From positions 16,093,120-16,157,119 of the forward strand of contig JANAVB010002199.1 of the NCBI GenBank assembly GCA_029216955.1: 64,000 nt of DNA, written 5' to 3'. This stretch comes from Iris pallida (lineage: Eukaryota > Streptophyta > Magnoliopsida > Asparagales > Iridaceae). The position numbers and the translations under genes are program-made. Numbering within the stretch: position 1 is the stretch's first letter; every line of letters begins with the position of its first letter. The notes under the pieces are model-generated. The model was not told the DNA's origin. It did not search any database and saw only the letters and a program-made list of their open reading frames with translations. This document shows positions 1-10,420 of this stretch, one piece after another.

Positions 1-1236
1 CTTAGATTTGTATGTATGATATTCTTCCGGATGATCCGAGTGAGGCAGCATCTATCAGACGACGATCACTCAGATTCTATTACAATCATACAACAAAGAC
101 CTTATATCGTCGAGCTTATGATGGTTTACTCCTTCGGTGCATGCCGGTGATGAAGCCCAACAAGTTATTCGTGAAGCACATGATAGAATTTGTGGAGCGC
201 ATCAACCTGGACCAAAACTTCAAGACCGTATTCGACGGAGGATATTATGGCCAACTATGGATCAGATACCATTGAATATGCAAGAAAATGCAAAGCTTGC
301 CAAATCCATGCGGATTTATACATCAACCTTCGGAATTTCTATCATCCGACGGCAGCATCATGGCCCTTCAAAGCTTGGAGCATGGACATTGTCGGCCCGA
401 TCAATCCTCCATCATCTAAAGGTCATCGGTTCATTCTCGCAGTAACCGATTACTTCTCCAAATGGGCCGAAGCTATTCCTTTATCTGAAGTTAAGACGTC
501 TAATGTCATCAGCTTTATTAAGCACTACGTCATCTACAGATTTGGTGTTCCTCGACGCATTGTTCATGATAACGGACCACAGTTCGTCAGCCAGAAATTT
601 ACTCGATTCTGTGACGATCACCGGATCAATAATGTTGCTTCTACCGCATATAATCCAGCAGCTAACGGATTGGCAGAAGCTTTCAACAAGACTATCATCA
701 AACTCCTAAAGAAGTTTGTCTCCACTAACAAACGTAATTGGAGTGACAAGCTCGAGGAATGCTTGTGGGCTTATCGCACTACAGTCCATAATGCTACTAA
801 GTGTACATCTTTCTCTCTGGTGTACGGATCTGAGGTTGTTCTCCCATTAGAGATTCAAATTCCTTCTTTAAGGATAGCAATCGCTAATGAACTCACTGCC
901 GAAAATAATGATCGTCTTCGACTTCAAGAATTGGAGGCTCTGGATGAAAAACGGTTATCTGCTCAACAGAATATTGAATTCTATCAAGCTAGAATTTCAA
1001 GGGCTTTTAACAAGAAAGTCAGAATTCGAACATTTCAGAAAGGAGAACTTGTGCTTACTGTCAGACGCCCGACGACTATGACACACATGAATAAGGGCAA
1101 GTTTGATGCAAAATGGGAAGGTCCATTCATTGTCAATAAGATCTTTTCTAATGGGGCTTATCAACTCACTACTCTAGATGGTAAAGCCACTATGATGCCC
1201 ATCAACGGCAAATTCTTGAAGAAGTACTACGTCTGA
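1..1236 (+). pseudogene. Tat-1 pol 3' end (integrase), frameshifted
   Basis: This encodes the end of the second RNase H linker, the HHCC zinc finger and the full integrase core of a Ty3/Gypsy polyprotein. The integrase catalyses strand transfer of retrotransposon cDNA. Reading changes frame twice: about position 130 (frame of base 12 to frame of base 137) and about 255-265 (to frame of base 190). From there the frame is open to the stop at 1236. The catalytic triad is visible: D in SMDIVGP (near 385), D in HDNGPQF (near 570) and E in GLAEAFNK (near 675). The C-terminus ends in MPINGKFLKKYYV, as in Tat-2. With two frameshifts the copy cannot make full-length pol. Confidence 0.88.
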
Positions 1237-1574
1237 TATTTCTATCAAGATTGTCCTTCCATCACTCTCCAGCTGTTTCATTGTTCTTTCCGAAGAATCA
1301 TTCTGATATCTATTATCCCCAGTAGAGATAGGTATTCTACTTGGTATCGTTTTCTCAACAAATTTGATATCCAGAAAATCATGTCCACATTACCTCTGAA
1401 TTTTCTATCTCAATATCATATTTATGAAAATGATATTTAGTCTTTCTGATTTCTGAGTCAAAAGATCAATGAATAAAGGCAAATATAAAGTGGGAAGGAT
1501 ATATCGTAAACAAAGTTTCCTTAAACGGAGTTTATTTGAGACAAATCCCTCAAGAAAAAAAAAAGAGTACATCA

Positions 1575-1871
1575 TCATGGAAGATCACTACGATCCCTTT
1601 CATATTTGGGACGAGGACCACATACATAATCAGCAAAAGAATTGAATACATCTTTTTCTGACCGCACCAAGAATTGACAGGCAGCCAGCCTCATTGCTTC
1701 TTCTTCTTCGGTTTCTCCTGGTTCGACCAGGAAGTCCAGGATATCTTTTGGCGGCTTGGGAGTAGACGAGCTTTCGCCCATTTCCTTCTTCTGCGGAGGT
1801 GGATGTTCTTTAACACCTTCAGTAGCTTCAAGGGCGACTTCAGCCTTCTTTATGTTCTCTTCAAAAGACAT
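1575..1871 (-). CDS. Antisense mini-gene A of Tat-1 (98-aa acidic protein)
   Basis: This is an open frame on the strand opposite to pol, between the pol stop and the 3' LTR. It starts MSFEENIKKAEV and has a Pro/Lys/Ser-rich middle and an acidic EEEEAMRLAA helix. A perfect TATA box (CCTATAAATA, minus strand, 1911-1920) lies about 40 bases upstream of the ATG. That predicts a transcript start just before the codon and a very short leader. I do not recognise a known family. Extra antisense ORFs in this position are known from several Tat-lineage elements, which supports a real but uncharacterised gene. It could be a relic rather than expressed. Confidence 0.5.
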   Translation of the reverse strand: MSFEENIKKAEVALEATEGVKEHPPPQKKEMGESSSTPKPPKDILDFLVEPGETEEEEAMRLAACQFLVRSEKDVFNSFADYVCGPRPKYERDRSDLP

Positions 1872-1910
1872 TGTGGATAAAATACGATCCTTCTATTCAA
1901 ATATATGCTC

Positions 1911-1920
1911 TATTTATAGG
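1911..1920 (-). promoter_or_regulatory. TATA box of antisense mini-gene A
   Basis: CCTATAAATA reads toward the ATG at 1871, 40 bases away. It is the same box type as in the LTR promoters of this window. Confidence 0.5.
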
Positions 1921-1989
1921 CATATGATTACAAGGTTCGAAGGGACGTATTCTTTCCCAATACTCAATTCATCCATTCATTTCTCATAT

Positions 1990-2100
1990 TCATCCGACAT
2001 TTCACATGTTCATTAATACTTGACGGTTCGTCCGTTCATTTATTACATTCACTCGACAGTTCATCTGTTCATCGTTTCTTAACGGTTCATCCGTTCATAA
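1990..2100 (+). repeat. Short degenerate repeats, ACGGTTCATCCGTTCAT type
   Basis: GACGGTTCGTCCGTTCAT, GACAGTTCATCTGTTCAT and AACGGTTCATCCGTTCAT follow one another in the region upstream of antisense gene A. Each unit contains a small inverted repeat (ACGG/CCGT). The function is unknown. Confidence 0.5.
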
Positions 2101-2829
2101 TCTTCTATCAGTTCATTAAGTGGGGATTCGTTATTTATCATGTTTTCATAACCTCTGAATCAATTTCGAATCTGCTTACTCATTTGTCATGTTTTTACCT
2201 CTGTATAGAAATCAATCTATTTTCTTTCGAGTTCCTATATATTATCATGTCCATAATACCTCTGATAATATCATATACTCTAAAAACAGAAAAGATGATT
2301 TTATTATCTATCATGTCCACAATTCATCCACAAATACAAATCATTGAGCATAGAAGAATTGTCATTTCCATTCCCATTTTCACCACAAAAAGTCTATTAC
2401 ATTTTCTTAGACTTTCCTACAAATCATAATGGAAATCTATTACAAATCTTGGATTTTCATTCTATGTACAACTGAGATCTATTTCTTCTTGGATCTTCTC
2501 TGGCAATCTCGTTGTTTGTGGCAATTCCTGGGTGTCCAGCAGGAATCAAACTCTGGTCTTATCTCTCAGACGAGAGAAGAACCACGGAGTAGGGCAACAC
2601 GAAAACGTGCTGCTGCCAATACAACTGGTGGATGGGGGTAACCTCTCAAGAAAGACAGGAATGTATCCAAACCTTGGGATACAATTCCTGGTTCTGCCTT
2701 GAAAGGAACTCTACTATCCCATCTCTCGGTAGTAGAGTTAACTCCACCATCCAACTCTCGTGTATAAAGGCTCTTCCTACCATCTAAGGAAGACCCTTCT
2801 ATCTCACGAAGAGTTCTGAGTTGTCTGAT

Positions 2830-3144
2830 TTACGCGTCAAAAGCGTATGAGCTCCCTGATGTAGATGTCAGAAGAATATTGTCCACAGCATCCATATCAC
2901 CAATGCCAGTTCTGAAAAAGGTTTTCAGCCAAAATTCTGCAAGAAACAGTAAAGAAAAATCAGTCAACAGAAACTGGCCAAGCAAAGACAGATGCATTCT
3001 GTTCATTTCAGGAAGATGAATTTGTCCTTAGCAAACAAAAAAAAAATTCGATGCGTGTATATTGAACTTACCGCTGAGTTTGCTGCTAAGGATTGACAGA
3101 TCCATGTCTGGTAGCATGCACAGAGATTTGACATCAGACAACAT
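2830..3144 (-). CDS. Antisense mini-gene B of Tat-1 (two exons, 59 aa)
   Basis: On the minus strand an ATG at 3144 opens exon 1 (3072-3144). It ends at a canonical donor (G|GTAAGTTC). A 135-base intron (2937-3071) ends at a good acceptor (TTTCTTGCAG), and exon 2 (2830-2936) runs to a TAA. The splice restores an open frame of 60 codons, starting MLSDVKSLCMLP and ending SSYAFDA. A TATA-like TTTAAATAG lies at 3233-3241, about 90 bases upstream of the ATG. No family is recognised. An in-frame splice with good signals would be unlikely in random sequence, but transcription is not shown. Confidence 0.45.
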
Positions 3145-3568
3145 GGCTTTCCTATTTCCTTCTCATAGAAAATTCATTCTCAGAAGAGAGGAAGAAGAAT
3201 GGGAAGATGAGTTTGCGTGAAGTTCATCCATCTATTTAAAGGATCAAGTGCAGGTCTATTCTTGGAAAAGATCCGCATAAATAGCGCTCGTAAATTGTGG
3301 AATGTGTGTCACGTGTACTTCGGGAGACCGTGCAACATTGGAAACAGTCAAAGAGTGCTAATTAATCTTCTTCATTAAAAGGCACGCAGATCAAACACAA
3401 AAGTTGTACTTCATTCTTTAAACAGGCACTGATGGCCTTACAAAAAGACAAAAAAAAAAGTGCAACAAAAGCGTAAAAAGTTACGCCCTATTTTCCAGAG
3501 CGGCTAAGTTTGATGCCTAACTCCTCTACGCTCTTAACTTCCAGGCGATGCAATAGAGTCTCGAGCAT

Positions 3569-3775
3569 TTAATGCTTCTCCATAAGACTCCGCCCATCAG
3601 AAGAAGACGAGCCATCCAATCCAAAGTAGCTCAAGAGGTTCTTGGCTAACTGCGTGGCGTCGTCCTTGAGCTCAATGACGACAGGTTCGGGTTCTTTACC
3701 CCCAAAGGTGGGGTCACCATGGGAACAAAAGCCCAACTTGCGTGCTTCCTCTTCAGCTGCTTCCTTTGGGGTCAT
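3569..3775 (-). CDS. Antisense mini-gene C of Tat-1 (~68-75 aa acidic protein)
   Basis: This third antisense frame ends at 3569. The open frame can start at 3796, but the TATA element (TATATAA, minus, 3817-3824) lies only about 20 bases upstream of that codon. A transcript would begin at or after it, so I prefer the next Met at 3775 (MTPKEAAEEEARKLGF). The product is acidic with a Ser-rich tail (DGSSSSDGRS). No family is recognised. It lies between mini-gene B and the 3' LTR, and all three mini-genes point back toward pol. Confidence 0.4.
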   Translation of the reverse strand: MTPKEAAEEEARKLGFCSHGDPTFGGKEPEPVVIELKDDATQLAKNLLSYFGLDGSSSSDGRSLMEKH

Positions 3776-4045
3776 ATTTTCGAGAGATGAAGTCAAAACT
3801 GAGAATCACTCCCTGTTTATATAACAGATCTCGTCGACAGTTCATATTCTACCATAAATTGGACGCAATCAGTCTCGGAGAACGAAGAGTCATTATGACA
3901 TTTAATAAGTTCATTTGGATGTTTTCAAAGAACTTCGAAGTCTTTTCGACTTCCGAAAAATTTTGGAGCCATCTCAGCGTGACTTTAACTCATTTCATCA
4001 TCTCTATTTCAAATTATTTCGAAAATATTTTATCATTTTTCTAAA

Positions 4046-4061
4046 ACTTTGAAGGGGGTTT
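4046..4061 (+). promoter_or_regulatory. Polypurine tract of Tat-1
   Basis: ACTTTGAAGGGGGTTT directly abuts the TG of the LTR. It primes plus-strand DNA synthesis. Tat-2 has ACTTTGAAGGGGGTCT in the same place, which fixes the LTR start in both. Confidence 0.85.
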
Positions 4062-5018
4062 TGTAGGCCTCAAAAATGAAAGTCACGCTGAGTTGATCAG
4101 AACAAGTCACACAGAGTGATCCAAGAAGCAGCACAAAAGATACGCTAAGTTCTGCCTGGCCATCTCCTTTAGAAGTCACGCAGAGACAGCTCAGCCATAC
4201 GTCAGAATCATAATGACTGACAACACAACAGTCGAGAAACGTCTCCTCGTATGCCACGTATGCACAGAATTCGAGAGATCATCGCCGTCTTTTGCGTGAT
4301 TTTCGAAATCTTCCTTAGCAAGACTCACTCTTCACCAAGTTGGCGTGACTTTGGGTCTTATCTTCATTTAATGCGGCTGATAATATAATCAATGTCAGAG
4401 ATTTTGTGTCAGACGAAGCGTGCCAAATCAAGACAGCTGGCGGTTTGCGTGGATTCTGAACCTTCTCCTTCCTCAAATTTGCGTGGATTTTTGAGTTATT
4501 CTTCTCAAAGCCTGCGTGAATTCTGAAGTATTCTTCTTCAAAGCTTGCGTGGATTTTGCCTTCAACGAGTCTGCGTCAACGAAACTGCGTAGATTTTTTG
4601 CCTTCAGCAAGACAGCGTGGATTTCATTTCAACTGGAGTATGTGGCAGCCATGCCACCGATCTCTCTTTCGCGTGCCCAGTAACTTGCACACGACTCATG
4701 CACTAATGCCATGTGTCCAACAGTTACGGGCCACGTCCAGTAACTACTCACTAACCCTGCGTGTATTTAGAGTCTGCGTGACTTTTCAAATGCACTAGTG
4801 GTGAGGTAGTTATCTTTTCAGTTACTGTTTTGACTCTATAAATAGAGTTCTTTTTTTTATTCATTGTACAGATACATTGATATCTACTGTCAAAATTTTG
4901 AGAGCTTTTCTTCTTCGCATAGTCCAAGGGATAAAGCGATCGTCTTCTAGATCGGATTCCTACAGTTGTAATTTTCCCAGATACACAACAAATAAAGAGA
5001 ATTTCTTTATGGAAAACA
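4062..5018 (+). repeat. Tat-1 3' LTR (957 bp)
   Basis: The LTR starts TGTAGGCCTC right after the polypurine tract and ends ATGGAAAACA. A TATA box (CTATAAATAG) lies near 4833-4842 and an AATAAA near 4990. U3 is packed with degenerate TTGCGTGGATTT-type repeats (about 4270-4790). Between the predicted transcript start (about 4868) and the LTR end the only ATG is the one at 5009, eight bases from the end. The end is placed at 5018 by alignment with the ATGGCAAACA end of the Tat-2 LTR. Confidence 0.8.
4833..4842 (+). promoter_or_regulatory. TATA box of Tat-1 LTR
   Basis: CTATAAATAG lies about 170 bases before the LTR end and faces the direction of pol. It is the expected U3/R promoter. Confidence 0.7.
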
Positions 5019-5023
5019 CAGTC

Positions 5024-6614
5024 CTCTGACCAAATGTACTCTGCGTCCTTCCGCGTCAGCTTTGTCATGGGTTCAGCTATCCTAGCAAAGTCCTGGACGA
5101 AATTTCTATAATAGCCTGCTAAACCCAGAAGGCTCCTGATCTCTGAAACTGACGTCGGAGCCTTCCATGTCTCAACTGCAGCAATCTTCCTGGGATCCAC
5201 CGAGATTCCATCTCCAGTGACTACATGGCCGAGAAACTCCATTCGGTCTAAAAAGAACTCGCACTTCGGCAATTTGGCAAACAATCTCTCCTGCCTCAGA
5301 ATCTCCAAAACTATCCGCAAGTGCTCTGCATGCTCCTCCGGCGTCTTCGAGTATATCAGGATGTCGTCGATAAATACTACGACGAACTTATCCATATACT
5401 GGTGAAATGTCTTATTCATCAAATTTATAAAGACAGCTGGCACATTTGTGAGACCAAATGGCATCACCAGAAACTCGTACTACCCGTAGTTCGTGTTGAA
5501 CACCGTCTTCTGGATGTCTGCTGCTCTAACCTTCACCTAGTGGTACCCGGATCTCAAGTCTATCCTGGAAAACACCTTCGCCCCGCTCAACTGGTCGAAC
5601 AAATCATCTATCCTGAGCAGAGAATATTTGTTCTTGATGGTGATGGCATTCAAGGCCCGGTAGTCAATACACAACCGGACTGTACCATCCTTCTTAGGCA
5701 CAAAGAGCACTGGTGCTCCCCATAGAGAAGCACTGGATCGAATGAAACCCTTTTTCAACAGGTCATCAATCTGCTCTTTCATCTCTATGGCCTCCTTGGG
5801 ATTCACTCTATAGCAAGCCCGGGATACTGGTGATGAACCCGGTACTAAATCTATGGTGAACTCCACACCTCTGTAAGACGGAAGCCCTGGAAGATCCTCT
5901 GGGAATACATCCATAAACTCCCTAATGATAGGGTGTGGCGGTGCTACGTCCCCAACTGTCGCACAATATTTCGGCTCTAGGCTGATCTCCGGCCCTGTCC
6001 TCCTGACACTGAATGGTGCTGTGCCTGGGGGACTGAACAAAATACTACCCTCATGACAATCTATAGATACATGGCATAGCTAAGCGAGTCCATCCCCAAT
6101 ATGATATCATAATCGGGAGTGGCATCACAAAGAATCGTCCCCTGAACTCTCTCCCGGCTATAAAAATAGAACATCTATAGATAGCTCTAATAGGCACTGG
6201 TCCTCCTCCCGTCATCACTCTACTAATCTCCGCAGTAGATGTAGCTACTAGATGGTGTTTATGCATAAACTCTAATGATAGGAAGCTATGAGATGCACCA
6301 GAATCAAACAAATATAGAGCTAGAAAAGTATGCAAATAAACATGACATATGATGACGTCAGCTAAGTAATCTGGCTCCGAAACCTGCTCCGGCTCCGGCT
6401 CAAGGGCTAGGCTATAAACCTTCCCCTGGGGTCCCTTCTGCTGCTGCAGATGCTGCCCAAACCTCTGCTGCTGAATCGGGAGCGGTCCTCTAGGTCCCTT
6501 GGCTGCTGGGTAGTCCCGGTACTGATGGGTGGCAGACCCACAAACTAAGCACTGCCCCAACCTCTTCCTGCATACGGCAAAATCATGCCCTGGCCTCCTA
6601 CAGAATGAACACAC
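5024..6614 (-). pseudogene. Del/Tekay-type Ty3/Gypsy protease and reverse transcriptase, broken
   Basis: Reading leftward: gag zinc knuckles (CSFCRRPGHDFAVC), aspartic protease (LFDSGASHSF), then reverse transcriptase with [17 protein letters not shown] and the catalytic [10 protein letters not shown]. The lineage call (chromovirus, Del/Tekay type) rests on these and on the MVLTRS start of gag. The frame is broken by a shift near 6110-6045 and by two in-frame TAG codons around 5534 and 5480. The latter replace residues expected as Q and H/K in the family, so they are likely C-to-T decay. The gene stops abruptly where Tat-1 inserted, just after the YIWSEDC segment. RNase H, integrase and the 3' LTR must lie left of the window. 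Confidence 0.88.
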
Positions 6615-7645
6615 ACCTCCCTTCTGCTGCTGCTACTGATGTCGGGTCCCGGGGCTCTAACTGACGGGGTCGGGTAATGTGATGTAGGGGGACGGTAAGT
6701 CTGCTGGGGCGGCGTCGGTGCTCTCTGCTGGAAACCCTGACGCTTGGACGGTCCCTCATGATGTACAGAAGCCGGCCTCTTGCTAGACAGAAGATGCTCC
6801 TCGATGCTCCGGGCCAACACTAGGCTCTGGTAGTAGTCAGTCGTACCGTTCGCCACTATAAGAATGCCAATGTCTGGAACTAGACCATGGCAAAATCTAC
6901 GGGTCATCTCCTCTGGATCTGCAACCAGACTAGGAGCAAAACGGCTCAGGCGACTAAACTCTGCCGCATACTCATCAACAGAACGGTTCCCCTGCTGGAT
7001 GTTCTAGAATCGTAGTCCCGTGGCTACTCTAGCAGTGGTCGAGAAGAATTTTTTCTTGAACTGGGTCTTGAACTGATCCCAAGTGGCCCTTCCTCTCGCA
7101 AACAACGGCTCATTCCGGAACCAGACTACTGCCAAGTCTATCAGCAGAAATCCCGCTGCCTCGACCTGGAGGTCACCTGGCATCCTAACTCCAAGGAGCT
7201 TCCTCTCTACCGAGTCTAGCCAGTCATCTGCTACTACTATACCCTCAGTCCCTGAGAACTCCTTGGGATTCAGACCCATGAAGTCCTTGATCGTCCCCGC
7301 TCTCTGTCGTGGCTCTACAGGTGGTGGGACCATGGTACGTTCCTCAGAACGCTCCATGCTCTGGCGGAGTAGGGTAGTCTGCTCCTGATGGGTTGTTAGG
7401 AACCCCTGGATCATAGTGAGCAGTTGGTTCCCGTCGAGTGTGACGGAAGCCTGGGTAGGTATAGTGATTGGGTTCTGCTGGACATGTGATATGGAAGGTG
7501 GTGGAGGCATCTGGGTTTGTGGATCCGTGGAGTTGGGGAATATAGTAGGTGGAGGTGGGGGTGTATCAGTCAACTGGTCAGCTGACTGGATATGGAGTAC
7601 GCCATTCTCAGGTGTAACAGACTGGGATGAACGAGTAAGCACCAT
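6545..7645 (-). pseudogene. Del/Tekay-type gag, broken
   Basis: Gag starts at the ATG at 7645 (MVLTRSSQSVTPENG), with a proline-rich N-terminus and the retrotransposon gag core (DWLDSVERKL, WDQFKTQFKKKFF). An in-frame TAG near 7004-7006 interrupts it. The same frame then continues (NIQQGNRSVDEYAAEF) to the zinc-knuckle region, where a frameshift near 6640 leads into the protease frame. Gag forms the virus-like particle. This copy is non-functional. Confidence 0.85.
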
Positions 7646-7880
7646 CTAATTACAATAAAAAGGACTTGTTTAAAGTAAGCAATCATAGGCAAGAAAATCT
7701 AATTATAATAGCAAGCATGTGATGTATTTCCTATGTTGCAATCCTAGCATTCCTCTTGGTGTTCTAAGCGTCATTCCTAATGTTGTCTAATTACCTTAAG
7801 TTCCTAATTGCAGGCATGCTTGGTACAATAAAGTAACCAAATAATTTAGTCAGGACCTGCATGGGCCACCACAAAAAACA

Positions 7881-8210
7881 TGTTACGACCCGCTACCCAA
7901 ATTGTTGGGCCGGGCCGAGTCATGTCCAGCCTGTGCTTGAGATAAAGCACAGTAAGCTGTTCTAGAAATAACAAGATAATACTAAATGTGCTAACAGTTC
8001 TATAAGAGAATAAAAGTCATAAATGCTCCAAACACAAAAGTCGTCTCATAATAGTAAAATGTACAAAGTACAAGTCTGAAATGTAAAACTAGATACATAT
8101 CCAGTTACAAAACACAGTCTAATACATGACTACACTAAGTATCCCAAGCAGCTATGCAAACTAGACGAGTCTCCCCGCAGGAACATCCTCGTAAAGCAAA
8201 GCCGGGTCCT
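7881..8210 (-). repeat. Del-like 5' LTR, proximal piece
   Basis: This starts TGTTACGACCCGC on the plus strand, so the LTR ends GGGTCGTAACA in its own orientation, typical of Del/Tekay LTRs. The usual initiator-Met primer site is not recognisable next to it. The leader between here and gag (7646-7880) has no other feature. Tat-2 interrupts the LTR at 8210. The rest continues at 26925-27140 and 34380-37520, about 3.7 kb in all. Confidence 0.65.
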
Positions 8211-8921
8211 TGTTTGCCATTAAAATTGTTTGATTGAAAACTTTAATACAAACAGAACAGTGTTACAATGTAGGACTTAGATGTAGTCCTAGGAGTACAC
8301 TTTTGTTTAAGCTGGGTCCTTAGTGCCAATGGAGCGAGTGGTAATGCGTTGACTCCGTTGACGGGCTGACGACGGTTATCGGTTCTCTGAAGGTGTGGAT
8401 TGCTCTGGGTGCTGGAGCTTGCTGAGAGAAGAAAGACATTGAGTGTCTGTATCTGCCTCCCTGATGATTCCTTGTATGTTCGTTGTGGATTCTGTGTATG
8501 TGTGTGAAGGAGACGATCCTTCTATTTATAGTTTTGCAGGCTGGCTGCTCATGCGCGCATGTGGTATGCGCCGGTGTGGGGACGCCACGTGGAGGTTGCT
8601 GATGGAGGCGCGTAGATGATGCGCCCTGATTGAGGGGGAGAACTCTTCATACTGCTGTTGTGAGCCGGCACGTAGCAGAGGGAAAGATCTTTCTGTTGCT
8701 GAAATCTTGGACGAGTTGAGTCAAAGGACACGTGTCATCGACCCATGGCTCGAAGATCTCGGATTTGGTGGGGGGGAAGTAATCTGGTGAGCTGCGCCTT
8801 GATTGGGCACAGGAGGAGGCTGCGGCTCATAACCTTTAGGGGTTACAAACTGTTTAGAGCGCATGGCTTTTGAGGCACATGCAGGCGACTTTCCTTCTGT
8901 CTTTCGAGATCAGAGATCAGT

Positions 8922-9079
8922 CTGGGGCGCATGGCTTTTGAGGCGCATGCAAAGCTTCAACTGGAGACTCTTCTTCTGTCTTTAGGGATCAGAGATCAGT
9001 CTGGGGCGCATGGCTTTTGAGGCGCATGCAAAGCTTCAACTGGAGACTCTTCTTCTGTCTTTAGGGATCAGTGAAGGGT
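8922..9079 (+). repeat. 79-bp tandem repeat in Tat-2 3' LTR (about 2 copies)
   Basis: CTGGGGCGCATGGCTTTTGA begins at 8922 and again at 9001, followed by the same AAGCTTCAACTGGAGACTC block, then a partial third copy. It is present at the matching place in the other LTR (about 25232-25390). Confidence 0.85.
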
Positions 9080-9701
9080 CTGAGGCGCACGGCTTTTGAG
9101 GCGCATGCTGGTTTGGACGCATGGCCGTAGAGGCGCATGGTGATTTGGACGTATGGCCGTAGAGGCGCCTGCGGATGGCCACGTGGCAGTAGCCATCGAA
9201 ATAAAGTCATGATGATGCTGACGTTGCCGATGCTTCGTTCTCTGAAAAAGCTGTCAACTATTCAGACTTTGGGAAGCGTGCTGCCAACTCTGGTGTCAGT
9301 TCAGCATTTAATGTTTGTGACGTTCGATGAACAGCTGAGTGGGCACATTAGTTGGTGTTCCACTCGGCATGGAGATGTGAGGGGGGGGCGCATCCTCTGT
9401 GATGCGCCGGGTACTGTAGGGCACGTCTGTGTGATGCACTTGATGCTGGAGGGCGCGTCCGTGTGATGCGCTGTTTGGCTGGCGCATCCGATATGTCCTT
9501 TAATGACGCGGCTGTCTCGCTCCTCGAGTGCTATAAATAGCCGTTTGGCTGAATTCGAGGCGTCCGGTTCATCCATTTAATGCAAATTCATTGCACAGAA
9601 TTTGGAGAGTCATCCACTTGGCGCATGGGTTTGATTTGCCCGGCCTATAAATAGTGGCATGGAGAGAAGGTTTGCTCCTCGTTTCCTCTCGTAATTCCAA
9701 C

Positions 9702-10106
9702 ATGAACTTGGATATGCGGGTGCATTCTGTTGACGAAGTGCTCCCGAGGGTGAAGATGAGACGTCGTGTTGTCTTCGATGCACTTGAAGGTGACTGTTAC
9801 ATCCAAAAGACAGAGTCGAGGGCTTCTGAGGTAGGCGGAAGGTGCCTGTTGCATCCAAAGATAAGGATGTTCGGGCCTCGTCTTCGTTGTTCCGGAAGAG
9901 CCGTAGATCGGAATGGCGGTGCTAGGTTCTCTCTTCCTTCAAAGTGGGTGCCGTCCACTTTGATTGTGTTGAAAGCTCCTTGTGTCATGATTTCGATCAC
10001 GGTCTTCCTTGGTCTTTGGAGGCTCTTTCGAAACCTCCCCTGGCTACAGCTTTGCCGTGCTCTTCTCTTCCTTGGTTCCAGCCAGGGGGTTAAATGCTTT
10101 GTGTAA
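9702..10106 (+). CDS. Possible antisense ORF within Tat-2 3' LTR (~134 aa)
   Basis: A plus-strand TATA box (CCTATAAATAG, about 9644-9654) precedes an ATG at 9702 opening a frame to 10106, and AATAAA follows near 10503. The product (MNLDMRVHSVDEVLPRVK) matches nothing I know. The same frame is open in the other LTR (26011-26415). However, about seven of eleven base differences between the copies change the protein, so there is no sign of selection since insertion. Confidence 0.25.
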   Translation: MNLDMRVHSVDEVLPRVKMRRRVVFDALEGDCYIQKTESRASEVGGRCLLHPKIRMFGPRLRCSGRAVDRNGGARFSLPSKWVPSTLIVLKAPCVMISITVFLGLWRLFRNLPWLQLCRALLFLGSSQGVKCFV

Positions 10107-10270
10107 TCGAAGCACTTATCAGGTGACCCTGGCTGGAAGAGCAACACATAACTGGGCTCTGCTCGGCCAGGTGAGCCTGGTTGGAAGAGTTGCACATGAC
10201 TGAGCTGCTGAAGGGATGCACATAACTGAACTGGATGCACATAACTGAGCTGCTGAAGAGATGGTGGGAT

Positions 10271-10420
10271 GCGCCTGGCTGGAGGCGCATGGCATCTGCT
10301 GCGCCTAACTGACAGCGCATGGTGACTGCTGCGCCTATCAGAAGGCGCATGGTGGTTGCTGCGCCTATCTGGAGGCGCATGGTGGCCGCTGCGCCTATCT
10401 GGAGGCGCATGGTGGCCACT
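10271..10420 (+). repeat. 30-bp tandem hairpin repeat, 5 copies (3' LTR)
   Basis: There are five exact 30-base units from 10271, each GCGCC-TATCTGGA-GGCGC-ATGGTGGCNGCT with variation. Each unit contains a GCGCC/GGCGC inverted repeat able to form a small hairpin. Confidence 0.92.

Larger units (their letters stand above)
1380..2329 (+). repeat. Dispersed CATGTCCAYATTACCTCTGA motif copies in Tat-1
   Basis: Five copies of a ~20-bp motif lie at 1380-1399, 2139-2158, 2188-2203 (shortened), 2246-2265 and 2312-2329 (partial). The reverse complement of the same motif occurs five times in Tat-2 just 3' of pol. Relative to pol, the orientation is the same in both elements. Confidence 0.7.
1..5018 (+). 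mobile_element. Tat-1: Tat-lineage Ty3/Gypsy retrotransposon, 3' part
   Basis: The window opens inside the pol gene. It continues through a 2.8-kb region with antisense mini-genes, a polypurine tract and a complete 3' LTR. The protein sequence is clearly homologous to the end of pol in the second Tat element (Tat-2), but the LTR is much shorter (about 0.96 kb against 2.4 kb), so it is a different family. The 5' LTR, gag and most of pol lie outside the window. The element sits in the reverse transcriptase of a minus-strand Del-like element, whose coding sequence resumes right after the LTR. CAGTC at 5019-5023 is the candidate target duplication; its partner is off the window. Confidence 0.85.

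Noticed and set aside
8549..8731. 60-codon minus-strand ORF in Tat-2 LTR (also at 24859-25041)
   Set aside because: Lies upstream of the LTR TATA box, so not on the element's transcript; too short to support.
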